Assembly (NCBI GenBank): GCA_041725875.1
Contig: JBGRQB010000007.1
Location: 1 to 62,042 of the forward strand
DNA from: JBGRQB01 sp041725875
GTDB lineage: Bacteria; Bacteroidota; Ignavibacteria; Ignavibacteriales; Melioribacteraceae
Direction: 5' to 3'
Length of the DNA stretch: 62,042 nucleotides
The position numbers were made by a program, and so were the translations under genes. Every line of letters starts with the position of its first letter. Position 1 is the stretch's first letter. Below, one piece after another: positions 36,092 through 44,288 of this stretch. The notes beneath the pieces were generated by a model, which searched no databases, was not told where the DNA came from, and saw only the letters and a list, made by a program, of their open reading frames with translations.

Positions 36092-36871
36092 ATGAGCGAA
36101 GGCAACGACGAACCCATAATAATCAATAAAGGTAAAAAATGTGAAGAAGGTCATCACGGCGGTGCATGGAAAGTTGCATACGCAGATTTCGTAACTGCAA
36201 TGATGGCACTATTTATTGTATTGTGGATATTAAGCTCCAGTGAAGAAATTAAAGAAGCTGTTGCCGGCTATTTTAAAGATCCTTTTGGATATACAACCGG
36301 AGGCGGCAGAAGCGTAATTGAAGGATTTGGTTCCGGGATGAAAGCTCCTTCTAAAACAGAACTTTCTGAAGAAGAATTAAGAGAACTAGAGCAGGATAAA
36401 CTGAGAAAACTCGGAAAACAGATTTACAACCAGATGACTGACAACGCAGAATTTGAAGGGATGCTGGATCAGATGAGTTTTGAAATAGTTGACGAAGGAC
36501 TCAGGATAGAAATAGCCGAAAAAGACGGAATTGCGTTCTTTAATATAGGAAGTGCTGATTTAAAAGAAGAAATAACCCGATTATTAAGGCAGGTTGGCGC
36601 TGAACTTGGAAAACTTAGTAATAAAATTGCAATTGAGGGGCATACCGATGCCAGACCTTTTCCAGGATCAAGAGCCGGTTACACAAATTTTGAACTGAGT
36701 TGTGACAGAGCAAATGCAGCCAGACGAGTATTGGAAATATCAGGAGTTGCTGCCAGTCAGATTTCTGAGATTCGCGGATATGCGGCTTACAGATTGAGAA
36801 ATAAAAGTAATCCGCTGGATGTTGTGAACAGAAGAATAAGTATAATTGTAAAATATTCTGAAAACCTATGA
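36092..36871 (+). CDS. motB: MotB, flagellar stator peptidoglycan-anchored subunit
   Basis: This 259-residue protein has one N-terminal helix with the ion-binding Asp in VAYADFVTAMMALFIVLWIL (about residues 29-48). An OmpA-like C-terminal domain (about 130-255) contains IAIEGHTDARPF, LSCDRANAARRVLE and VNRRISIIV. The helix composition does not decide between H+ and Na+ use. It overlaps the next gene by 4 bases. Confidence 0.96.
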   Translation: MSEGNDEPIIINKGKKCEEGHHGGAWKVAYADFVTAMMALFIVLWILSSSEEIKEAVAGYFKDPFGYTTGGGRSVIEGFGSGMKAPSKTELSEEELRELEQDKLRKLGKQIYNQMTDNAEFEGMLDQMSFEIVDEGLRIEIAEKDGIAFFNIGSADLKEEITRLLRQVGAELGKLSNKIAIEGHTDARPFPGSRAGYTNFELSCDRANAARRVLEISGVAASQISEIRGYAAYRLRNKSNPLDVVNRRISIIVKYSENL

Positions 36872-37260
36872 TTAAGAAAATCTTAATAGTGGAGGATGAT
36901 CCTTTTACACAGCAGTTTTATAACTACTTTTTTGCAAAAACATCTTATGAAGCTATTATTACAGAAGATGGCGCTGAAATTATAAGCAGATTAAAAAATG
37001 ATAATATTTCATTGCTCCTGCTCGATATAAATTTGAAAAATACTTATCTGAATGATAAAAAAACAGACGGAGTTGAAATAGCAAAATATATCAGAGGAAA
37101 TGAAGAAATAAATCAGGTTCCTATAATCTTAGTAACAGCTTATCAGGATAAAATAGGAAATGAAAAAGCTTTTGACAGAACAATTGCTGATGACTATATA
37201 CTTAAACCACTGAGCGATTTTGATGAATTGCTCACAAAAATTGAAAAGACTATAGCTTAA
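36868..37260 (+). CDS. Stand-alone receiver (CheY-like) protein
   Basis: This is a single receiver domain of 130 residues. Asp pair EDD (residues 8-10), phospho-acceptor Asp53 (LLLLDINLKN), Thr in VTAYQD and Lys in ILKPLSDFDE are present. An insertion after Asp53 (TYLNDKKTDG) makes it slightly longer than CheY. It is coupled to motB by a 4-base overlap, so it could be a motor input, but FliM binding is not shown. Confidence 0.88.
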   Translation: MIKKILIVEDDPFTQQFYNYFFAKTSYEAIITEDGAEIISRLKNDNISLLLLDINLKNTYLNDKKTDGVEIAKYIRGNEEINQVPIILVTAYQDKIGNEKAFDRTIADDYILKPLSDFDELLTKIEKTIA

Positions 37261-37261
37261 A

Positions 37262-37927
37262 ATGAATCCAGACAGAATATTAATAGTTGAAGACGAAGAA
37301 GATACGCTCTACATTCTTAACAGATTACTCAAAAAAAACGGATATGATGTTAAGACTGCAATTAACGGCGTGGAAGCATTAAAAATTCTTGAAGAGGGAT
37401 TTTTTCCAAAGGTGATTATTGCCGATTGGACAATGCCTCAAATGGACGGACTTCAATTTTGCAATATTCTTAAAGAAAAAGAAAGCTACAAACATATATA
37501 TTTTATTGTTTTAACAGCTCGTGCATCACTAAAAGATCGGGTAATGGGATTAGATGTCGGAGCGGATGATTTTTTAGTAAAACCGGTAGAGAATCAGGAA
37601 TTACTTGCAAGAATTAGATCCGGTATCAGAATACACAACCTCCAGAATGAGCTAAAAAAAATAGAACATAATAAAGCTATTATAGAACTTGCCTGTACTA
37701 TCGGGCATCAGCTTAATAATCCTCTCTCAAGTCTTATAATGACTTTAAAGCATCTACAGGAAGAGTTAACAAGCAATTCCAAAAACAAACATAAAGATGA
37801 TTTTTTTGTAATTGAGGAATCAATTGCCAGAATTTCCAAGTTGGTAGATGATCTTAAAAATCTTGATAATCCGGAAGTTATCGATTATACATCCGATAAC
37901 AAAATGATCAAAATCAACAACTCTTAA
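37262..37927 (+). CDS. Receiver plus histidine-containing DHp-like domain, no ATPase
   Basis: This 221-residue protein has a receiver domain (residues 3-122; Asp55 in VIIADWTMPQMDG, Lys in FLVKPVENQE). A short coiled linker and a DHp-like domain follow, with the intact H-box IGHQLNNPLSSL (His149) and IARISKLVDDLKNL. The protein ends at residue 221, so the HATPase domain of a kinase is missing. This looks like a receiver fused to a dimerising phosphotransfer domain. A frameshifted kinase is unlikely, as the next bases hold no ATPase motifs. Confidence 0.8.
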   Translation: MNPDRILIVEDEEDTLYILNRLLKKNGYDVKTAINGVEALKILEEGFFPKVIIADWTMPQMDGLQFCNILKEKESYKHIYFIVLTARASLKDRVMGLDVGADDFLVKPVENQELLARIRSGIRIHNLQNELKKIEHNKAIIELACTIGHQLNNPLSSLIMTLKHLQEELTSNSKNKHKDDFFVIEESIARISKLVDDLKNLDNPEVIDYTSDNKMIKINNS

Positions 37928-37950
37928 AATTCCCCCTCTTTACCCGATAG
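37925..37950 (+). promoter_or_regulatory. Candidate sigma-28 promoter
   Basis: TAAA (37925-37928, overlapping the preceding stop codon) and CCCGATAG (37943-37950) are 14 bases apart. This compares with the FliA consensus TAAA-N15-GCCGATAA, with two mismatches at the -10 element and one base less spacing. The -10 part overlaps an inverted repeat. fliA is in this window. Moderate support only. Confidence 0.35.
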
Positions 37951-37977
37951 TATTAATAACAACTGAAAATACTATCG
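37945..37977 (+). repeat. 10-bp inverted repeat directly before a start codon
   Basis: CGATAGTATT (37945-37954) is perfectly repeated inverted as AATACTATCG (37968-37977), 13 bases apart. The next gene's ATG follows at once at 37978. No Shine-Dalgarno is visible, so the RNA hairpin would end at the start codon. It may act as an operator or translational control element, or as a weak terminator of the mot unit. Confidence 0.6.
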
Positions 37978-38619
37978 ATGTTAGACAAAATAATAAATAT
38001 TAACACAGATGTACGCCTTCAATCTGAAGATAAATCTTCCCGTTATAACAGATTTGGCAAAAAGAAAGGAAACTCACAGGCTCCTGAAAAAGATTCCCTT
38101 GTGTTTTCTCCTGCTGCTTCTTATTTGTCTGAATTAGATTGGGAACTCCATCATCTTGATTATCCGGCAGAAGATAAGGTTAGTCTGGAATTTGTAATTG
38201 ATGATTTTCTTTTCAGAATGATAATAGATTTTTCAAATTACTGGACAACACTTTCCCAGTCTATCTATATCTCACATCAGGTGAAGAGAAAAAATATCTC
38301 CATTATTATGTCGCTCGCAAAACGAAAACTCTGGTTCATCGAACATTATCAGCATATAAAATTTACAGGAATTGAAAGCTTATTTGAAAGAATATTTGAA
38401 CTTTCAGATGAAAATAACGAAGTTGATGATTTAAAACTGGAGGAAGAACTTATTGAACTGGAGATTAAATTAAACTCGGAAATGCAATATATTTTAGCTT
38501 CTGTTTTTACTTTTTTGGATAAACTTGGTAAATTTAAGATTATTAAAAAATTCCAGTTTAACAATAATTCGAAAGAGCTTGTAAAAATTGAGAAGGTAAA
38601 AATACAAAATGCCAGATAA
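37978..38619 (+). CDS. Unknown protein upstream of a PAS kinase
   Basis: This 213-residue soluble protein is not recognised. The N-terminal 50 residues are charged and flexible and end in DSLVFSPAASYLSEL, loosely like the Ser/Ala segment that ends the flexible part of FlgM-type proteins. The rest is mainly helical with an acidic run (DENNEVDDLKLEEELIELE). It overlaps the following kinase gene by 11 bases, so the two products may work together. The start is poorly supported because no ribosome site is seen. Confidence 0.55.
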   Translation: MLDKIININTDVRLQSEDKSSRYNRFGKKKGNSQAPEKDSLVFSPAASYLSELDWELHHLDYPAEDKVSLEFVIDDFLFRMIIDFSNYWTTLSQSIYISHQVKRKNISIIMSLAKRKLWFIEHYQHIKFTGIESLFERIFELSDENNEVDDLKLEEELIELEIKLNSEMQYILASVFTFLDKLGKFKIIKKFQFNNNSKELVKIEKVKIQNAR

Positions 38620-40489
38620 TACAAATCAGACCACCAGCAATAAAAATAATATCGAGATTTCTTCTTTTGAAAACTTCAGACAATTAAATGAACTGCCAAG
38701 TACAAAACCTCTGGCATTGGTTAATCTGGACGGTGAAGTTGTTTACAGCAACAAATCTTTTAATCTGGCATTTGGAATTGAAAAGGGGAATCGTATTTCC
38801 AAAATTAATTCTGAGCCTCCTTTACCTCATCTCTTACAAGGATTTTATAAAAGTAATTATTCCAGCTTTCACTTTGATATTTTTCTGTTTGGTGACAGCC
38901 CTGAACAGCATAGAAGTTATAATGTAAGTATCGACAGGGTTTTTATTGAGAATAAAGAATTACTCTTTCTCGTTTTTACATCCACCGAAGAGAAAAAACA
39001 TATTGAAGAGAAAATTAATAACCTACTTAATGCGCTTGAATATGGCAAGGTTGCCGTTATTATTACAAATGAAGAAGGGATTATAGATTATTCTTCTCAA
39101 TCGTTTGAAGAGGTTTTGGGACTCGGAATTGAAAGAATTTATAAATTCAGTTTGCTTCAGGTGCTTGAGCCGTTTCTTGACGAACAGGAAGTTGCTTATC
39201 TGAAATATGCAATTTCCAATAAAAAAGAATGGATCAAACTTATTTCGGGAACCGGAAAATCTGGCGAGCAATGGTTTAAGGAAATTCGCTTAAATCCGGT
39301 TACAAAAAATGATGCGCATTCATTTAATTTTATATTAACAGCAAATGATATTACAAACTATATAATGAAAAACAGAATTTCCCGACGATCGGAAGAGCGT
39401 CAGAAATCTGTAATTAATAATATTTCCGATTTGCTGCTTATTGCTAAAAAGACTGACGAACAACTTATTTATGAAAATTCCAATGATAACTTCCATAATG
39501 TATTTTCAATAGATTCAGCTTTTGAAAAAGATGTTCCTCTGGCTGATCTGATTCCTGAAGAATTATTTATTGTAATAAATTCAGCTGTTGAAAACATTTT
39601 TAAAGTGCAGGAAAAGTATTATCAATTTAAATTCAGCGATCAGAAAAATAAACGTGAATATGTTTGTAAGTTAACCTGCGCCGATGATCCGTATGAAAAG
39701 ACAACTCTTTTTATCGTAACTCTCGAAGATATAACTGAGCAGCTTTTACAGGAAATTCGTTTACGTGATGCATATCAAAAAGAAACACAGCTTAACAGAT
39801 TAAAAACCGCTTTTATGGCAAATATGTCACACGAAATCAGAACACCTCTTAATGCAATTGTCGGGTACTCCGATCTTCTTGAAGATGAAGTAAATGAAGT
39901 TGGCGACGAAGGCTTAAAGGAGATTACTCATTATCTGAAAGATGGTGTAAAGCGTTTGTTGAATCTGGTTGATAATATTGTTGAAGTATCAATTCTTGAG
40001 TCGGGACAAGCAGATCTTGATCTTGTAAAACTGAACATAAATAGTTTTATCCAGACGCTTCTTCCAAATTACGACAGAATGTGTCAGAGTTTAAATCTTA
40101 CTACCCACACAAACTTTGATCCTGAACAGCCTCTTGTCGAACTTGATGAATCCAAAATAAAAAAAATTCTGGATATGCTTATCGATAACGCCTGTAAATA
40201 CAATAAACGAAACGGTCACGTTCGGATTCAGACAAAATCTACAGATGAACTTGTAAGAATTGAAATTGAAGATACCGGTATTGGTATTGACGAAAATAAA
40301 ATCAATCAGCTACTGCAGCCGTTTATGCAGGAAGAAGAGGAAGGACACAAAAGAAATTATGAAGGTGCCGGACTCGGATTAACAATTGCATACAAACTAA
40401 CGCAGGCAATGAAAGGCAAGTTAAGCATTAGAAGTAAACCGGAAAAAGGCACAATAATTTACCTTACTTTCCAACGAGCTTACAGGTAA
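38609..40489 (+). CDS. PAS-domain sensor histidine kinase (cytoplasmic)
   Basis: This 626-residue kinase has no membrane segment. PAS-like domains lie at about residues 30-130, 140-255 and 270-385. The DHp domain has His408 in MANMSHEIRTPLNAIVGYSD. The ATPase domain (about 500-625) has LDMLIDNACKYNKRNG, IEIEDTGIGIDENK and GAGLGLTIAYKLTQAM. It is a complete kinase of the hybrid-type HisKA family but has no receiver. The receiver and HPt proteins encoded upstream are possible partners. Confidence 0.92.
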   Translation: MPDNTNQTTSNKNNIEISSFENFRQLNELPSTKPLALVNLDGEVVYSNKSFNLAFGIEKGNRISKINSEPPLPHLLQGFYKSNYSSFHFDIFLFGDSPEQHRSYNVSIDRVFIENKELLFLVFTSTEEKKHIEEKINNLLNALEYGKVAVIITNEEGIIDYSSQSFEEVLGLGIERIYKFSLLQVLEPFLDEQEVAYLKYAISNKKEWIKLISGTGKSGEQWFKEIRLNPVTKNDAHSFNFILTANDITNYIMKNRISRRSEERQKSVINNISDLLLIAKKTDEQLIYENSNDNFHNVFSIDSAFEKDVPLADLIPEELFIVINSAVENIFKVQEKYYQFKFSDQKNKREYVCKLTCADDPYEKTTLFIVTLEDITEQLLQEIRLRDAYQKETQLNRLKTAFMANMSHEIRTPLNAIVGYSDLLEDEVNEVGDEGLKEITHYLKDGVKRLLNLVDNIVEVSILESGQADLDLVKLNINSFIQTLLPNYDRMCQSLNLTTHTNFDPEQPLVELDESKIKKILDMLIDNACKYNKRNGHVRIQTKSTDELVRIEIEDTGIGIDENKINQLLQPFMQEEEEGHKRNYEGAGLGLTIAYKLTQAMKGKLSIRSKPEKGTIIYLTFQRAYR

Positions 40490-40509
40490 AAGTCAAGAAA
40501 ATAATATAT

Positions 40510-40552
40510 ATCAAACAATTTGATTATAGATAACATTAGTCTTAAATTTAAG
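40510..40552. repeat. AT-rich inverted repeats in intergenic gap
   Basis: ATCAAA-CAA-TTTGAT (40510-40524) and the palindrome CTTAAATTTAAG (40541-40552) lie in the 99-base gap before the next gene. Both are short and AT-rich. They could be operator half-sites, but chance is not excluded. Confidence 0.3.
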
Positions 40553-40588
40553 GATAAATTTTATCTAACAGATTAAGAAAAGTTATCT

Positions 40589-41413
40589 ATGACTAAAAGA
40601 TCTTTCCTTTGGATTATTGCTTTAATAATCACTTTGTTTACCGCATACTACCAAAAAAAAACAGGCCCCACTTACCCTGTTTCGGGTGAGATAAAATTTA
40701 ACAACGAACAAATAAATTACACACTATACAGAAGTCACGGCGGCTCTGAAGACCATAAGGTTGAAGTGGCTGTTAAAAATTCTCTGGTAACAGGAAAGAT
40801 ACTCTGGAAAAGATATAAAACAGCGGATGAATATACCGAAGTAATAATGGAAAGATCCGATTCAACACTATTCGGATTTTTACCACATCAGCCGCCGGCC
40901 GGAAAGTTGCAATATCTGATTCAACTTTCAAACAACAATGAAACTGTTGGATTGAATGATAATCAGGCTGTGATTATAAGACACAAAGGCGCTGTTCCTG
41001 CCTGGGCTTTGGTTCCGCATATAATATTTATCTTTTTATCTTTGCTCTTTTCTGCCAGAGCAGGAATAGAATATTTTGCAAAAGAAAAAAAATTAACACT
41101 GTTTGTGAATCTTACATTTGTTACACTTATCCTCGGAGGATTTATTTTTGGTCCCATTGTGCAAAAATTTGCGTTTGATGCATATTGGACCGGCTTTCCG
41201 TTTGGGCACGATTTAACCGACAACAAAGTTTTAATTGCATTAATTGGCTGGATTGTAGCGTATATTTTTATGAAACGCTCATCAAAACCTGAGCTGTGGG
41301 TTTTAATTGCCGCAATAGTAATGATGATAACATTCCTGATACCACACAGTGTATTGGGTTCGGAACTCGATTACAACAAACTTGATAAACTTAAAACAGA
41401 ACAGATAAAATAA
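40589..41413 (+). CDS. Conserved-looking membrane protein, unknown
   Basis: This 274-residue protein has a membrane helix at residues 5-20, an extracytoplasmic beta-rich domain (about 28-130, starting PVSGEIKFNNEQINYTLYRS), then four helices (about 132-150, 163-183, 203-219 and 227-245). A distinctive motif, YWTGFPFGHDLTDNK, lies before the last pair. The layout suggests a periplasmic domain attached to a small membrane bundle. I do not recognise the family. It is 35 bases upstream of the S8 peptidase. Confidence 0.6.
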   Translation: MTKRSFLWIIALIITLFTAYYQKKTGPTYPVSGEIKFNNEQINYTLYRSHGGSEDHKVEVAVKNSLVTGKILWKRYKTADEYTEVIMERSDSTLFGFLPHQPPAGKLQYLIQLSNNNETVGLNDNQAVIIRHKGAVPAWALVPHIIFIFLSLLFSARAGIEYFAKEKKLTLFVNLTFVTLILGGFIFGPIVQKFAFDAYWTGFPFGHDLTDNKVLIALIGWIVAYIFMKRSSKPELWVLIAAIVMMITFLIPHSVLGSELDYNKLDKLKTEQIK

Positions 41414-41448
41414 TAAACGATTTATTCCATTAAACAATAAGGGGAGTT

Positions 41449-44277
41449 ATGCAGTTAAAAAAACTCATAATTATGTTATTACTGCCTGTTGTTGCTCTTT
41501 TCGGACAAGAAATGTCTCAAACATTTCTTTCTCTGAATAAAACAGGCGTTGAAGAATTTTTGAAAAAATATCCGGAATTTGACGGACGTGGTACAATTGT
41601 TTTAATATTAGATACAGGCGTTGATCAGGGATTACCTGGTTTACTTAAAACTTCCACCGGCGAAGTTAAAGTAATTGACGTGCAGGATTTTACAAAACAG
41701 GGTGATATCTATTTTGTAGAAGCTGATATTGACGAAGTTGAATATCAGGGAAAAGAAGATGTTCCATGTTTTGTAAATGAAGATAAAAAATTTGTTGTTG
41801 GCGGTGCAGGAAAATTATCTCTTAAACCTGTTGATAATAAATATTTCATCGGTTTGTTAGAAGAATCTTTATGGACTAACTCAGGTTCAGGAAAAAAAGA
41901 TATCAATGAAAACGGATCGAAAGAAGATAAATTCTATTTTGTTACTTTTAAAACCGAAGCTGATGGCGAGCAGTTTTGGGTAGTATATTTTGATACTAAT
42001 GGTAACGGAGATCTTTCTGATGAAAAACCATTAAGAAACTACAAAGAAAAATTTGATTCATTCTCAATTCCTAATGAAAAAGGTTTGCCATATTTAACTA
42101 TGGGTCTGAACATTTTTCCTGAAGAAAGCAGAGTAAATTTCCATTTTGATGATGGTGCTCACGGAACACATTGTGCAGGTATTGCAGCAGGAAATATGAT
42201 TGGTGTAGATAACCTTAACGGAGTTGCTCCCGGCGCAAATGTTATTAGTCTTAAACTGGGAAACAACAATTACGCAGGCGGCGCAACAGTTGCAGAAAGT
42301 ATGAAAAAATGTTACGATTACGCAGCTAAACTTGCTAAAGAAAGAAAAGAACCAATAATTATTAATATGAGTTTTGGTGTTGGGTCTGAAATTGAAGGTC
42401 ACGGAGATATTGAAAAATATTTAGCTAAATTAGCAAAAGATACTCCTAACCTTTATATGTTTACTTCAAACGGTAATGAAGGAACCGGTATTTCAACTGC
42501 TGGTTTACCATCTGCTTCACCATATATTTTCTCTTCAGGTGCTGTTCTTGCAAAAGAAGTTGCAAGCGATGTTTACGGAGCAACTATTGCTGATGACAGA
42601 ATTTTATATTTCAGTTCTCGCGGCGGCGAAGTGCCAAAACCTGATGTTGTTTCTCCTGGCGCTTGTACATCTACGGTTCCGAACTGGATGAGAAGAGATG
42701 TAATGTGGGGAACTTCTATGGCTTCTCCTTACACAACAGGTGTTGCATCTTTATTGTTAAGTGCTGCTACACAAAAATATCCTGATGTAAAAGTTCCTGC
42801 TTTATTTATCTATAAAGTTTTACGCGAAAGTGCTGTGCCTATGGAAGGTTACAAGCCAATTGATCAGGGTGCAGGAATGGTTAACATTGTTAACGCCTGG
42901 GAATTACTTGAAAAATATATCAAATCAGGTGAGTTAAAAAGATTTGAATCATATAAGATTTCATCTTTTGCCCCAAATATGCCAAATGCCGAATCTACAA
43001 GTCTTTATATCAGAAATGGCAACTACTTAAACGGTACTGAAAAATATTCTTTCCGTATTAAGAGAGAAAATTTCATCGACAAGAAAAAATTCTACAGAAC
43101 TTATAAATTGAAAAGCGACAGCGACTGGCTGGTTCCGATTAAGAAAAGAACTTATATCAGAAATAACCAGGCGGCAGTTGTTGATGTGAAATTTGACAAA
43201 TCAAAAATGACTAAGCCGGGTATGTATAATGGTAAAATTTATGCGTACAGAGCTGGCAAATCAAAAACTCCTGAATTCTCATTAATGGCTACTGTTATTA
43301 TTCCTGATGAATTCAGTAAATGCAACAACTACAGAATGAGCACTGATTTAACTTTGGCTCCTATGGAGTATAAAAGATTCTTTATCAAAGTTCCTCAAGG
43401 TGCAAACACAATGACTCTTTCATTGGCATCAAAAGCTAAAGAATATACAAACTCAAGATTCTATCTGCACGATCCTGACGGTCGCCAAATGGGAAGATCC
43501 AGAACACTTGTCTCATTTGAAGGTGATGAAAAAGTAACCAGCAGATATTACAATTTAACACCTGGTGTTTACGAAGTTTGTGTAGAAGGTTCTTATCAGG
43601 CAAAGAGTGATTCAAAGGTTAACTTTACTGTTGATTTCGACGGCTTAAACAGAATCGGTAATAAAGTTTTAACTAAAACTGAAAATTCACTTGATGTGAT
43701 GAACATTTTTGACGAAGTAAAAAGATATTCACTTAGCGGAGATATCAGAGGTTACCAGAAAGAGTATGTAATAGACATCAAAGAAAAAGTTTATTATGAA
43801 TTCCCGTTTACAATTAAAAAAGGTGAATCTGCAAAAACTTTTGATTTAACTATCAGCAAAGAAGATTATAACAAAGTAACTGACTTTGCAATTATGATTA
43901 AAAATAAAGACGGTGTTACCAAAGCGAGCTCGGGATTGGGATATCATAATGGTTCAATCAGTATCAGAAATTCTTTTGATGCCGATGAAACAGAATTAAC
44001 ACTTGTTCTTGTTCCTGCATTTGCAGTTGGTAAAGGTACAGTTAAGGTTGATGTAAAAGAATATACAATGTTTGACAAGAAAGAAACTGTTTCTGTGAAA
44101 GTTAACGGAAGTACCAGAACAAGTTTCTATCCGTCAGTTTCTACAAAACTGGAATGCAAATTCAGCAAACCTGAAACTGCTGTTCCTGCCGATGCAGTTC
44201 CTTATGGAAAAATTTATTTCAAAGGAATGTCATCTGGTGAAGTTGAATATGAATTACCTGTAAAATATAAATTTTAA
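41449..44277 (+). CDS. Secreted S8 peptidase, tripeptidyl-peptidase II-like
   Basis: This 942-residue subtilase has a signal peptide (residues 1-20, ending LFGQ). The catalytic triad is Asp55 (ILDTGVDQG), His238 (AHGTHCAGIAAG) and Ser423 (GTSMASPY), with the oxyanion Asn in TSNGNEG. About 180 residues separate Asp and His, a long insert as in tripeptidyl-peptidase II (TPPII), and the Asp motif LDTGVDxGxPG is close to TPPII. The C-terminal 450 residues are beta-rich. It is shorter than eukaryotic TPPII and secreted rather than cytosolic. It lies just upstream of a peptide transporter, so extracellular or periplasmic peptide trimming is inferred. Confidence 0.85.
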   Translation: MQLKKLIIMLLLPVVALFGQEMSQTFLSLNKTGVEEFLKKYPEFDGRGTIVLILDTGVDQGLPGLLKTSTGEVKVIDVQDFTKQGDIYFVEADIDEVEYQGKEDVPCFVNEDKKFVVGGAGKLSLKPVDNKYFIGLLEESLWTNSGSGKKDINENGSKEDKFYFVTFKTEADGEQFWVVYFDTNGNGDLSDEKPLRNYKEKFDSFSIPNEKGLPYLTMGLNIFPEESRVNFHFDDGAHGTHCAGIAAGNMIGVDNLNGVAPGANVISLKLGNNNYAGGATVAESMKKCYDYAAKLAKERKEPIIINMSFGVGSEIEGHGDIEKYLAKLAKDTPNLYMFTSNGNEGTGISTAGLPSASPYIFSSGAVLAKEVASDVYGATIADDRILYFSSRGGEVPKPDVVSPGACTSTVPNWMRRDVMWGTSMASPYTTGVASLLLSAATQKYPDVKVPALFIYKVLRESAVPMEGYKPIDQGAGMVNIVNAWELLEKYIKSGELKRFESYKISSFAPNMPNAESTSLYIRNGNYLNGTEKYSFRIKRENFIDKKKFYRTYKLKSDSDWLVPIKKRTYIRNNQAAVVDVKFDKSKMTKPGMYNGKIYAYRAGKSKTPEFSLMATVIIPDEFSKCNNYRMSTDLTLAPMEYKRFFIKVPQGANTMTLSLASKAKEYTNSRFYLHDPDGRQMGRSRTLVSFEGDEKVTSRYYNLTPGVYEVCVEGSYQAKSDSKVNFTVDFDGLNRIGNKVLTKTENSLDVMNIFDEVKRYSLSGDIRGYQKEYVIDIKEKVYYEFPFTIKKGESAKTFDLTISKEDYNKVTDFAIMIKNKDGVTKASSGLGYHNGSISIRNSFDADETELTLVLVPAFAVGKGTVKVDVKEYTMFDKKETVSVKVNGSTRTSFYPSVSTKLECKFSKPETAVPADAVPYGKIYFKGMSSGEVEYELPVKYKF

Positions 44278-44288
44278 GGAGTTAATTA

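Noticed and set aside
37262..38619. Frameshift joining the REC-DHp gene to a lost ATPase domain
   Set aside because: The downstream gene and other frames up to 38619 show no N, G1 or G2 box of a kinase, so the short protein seems genuine.
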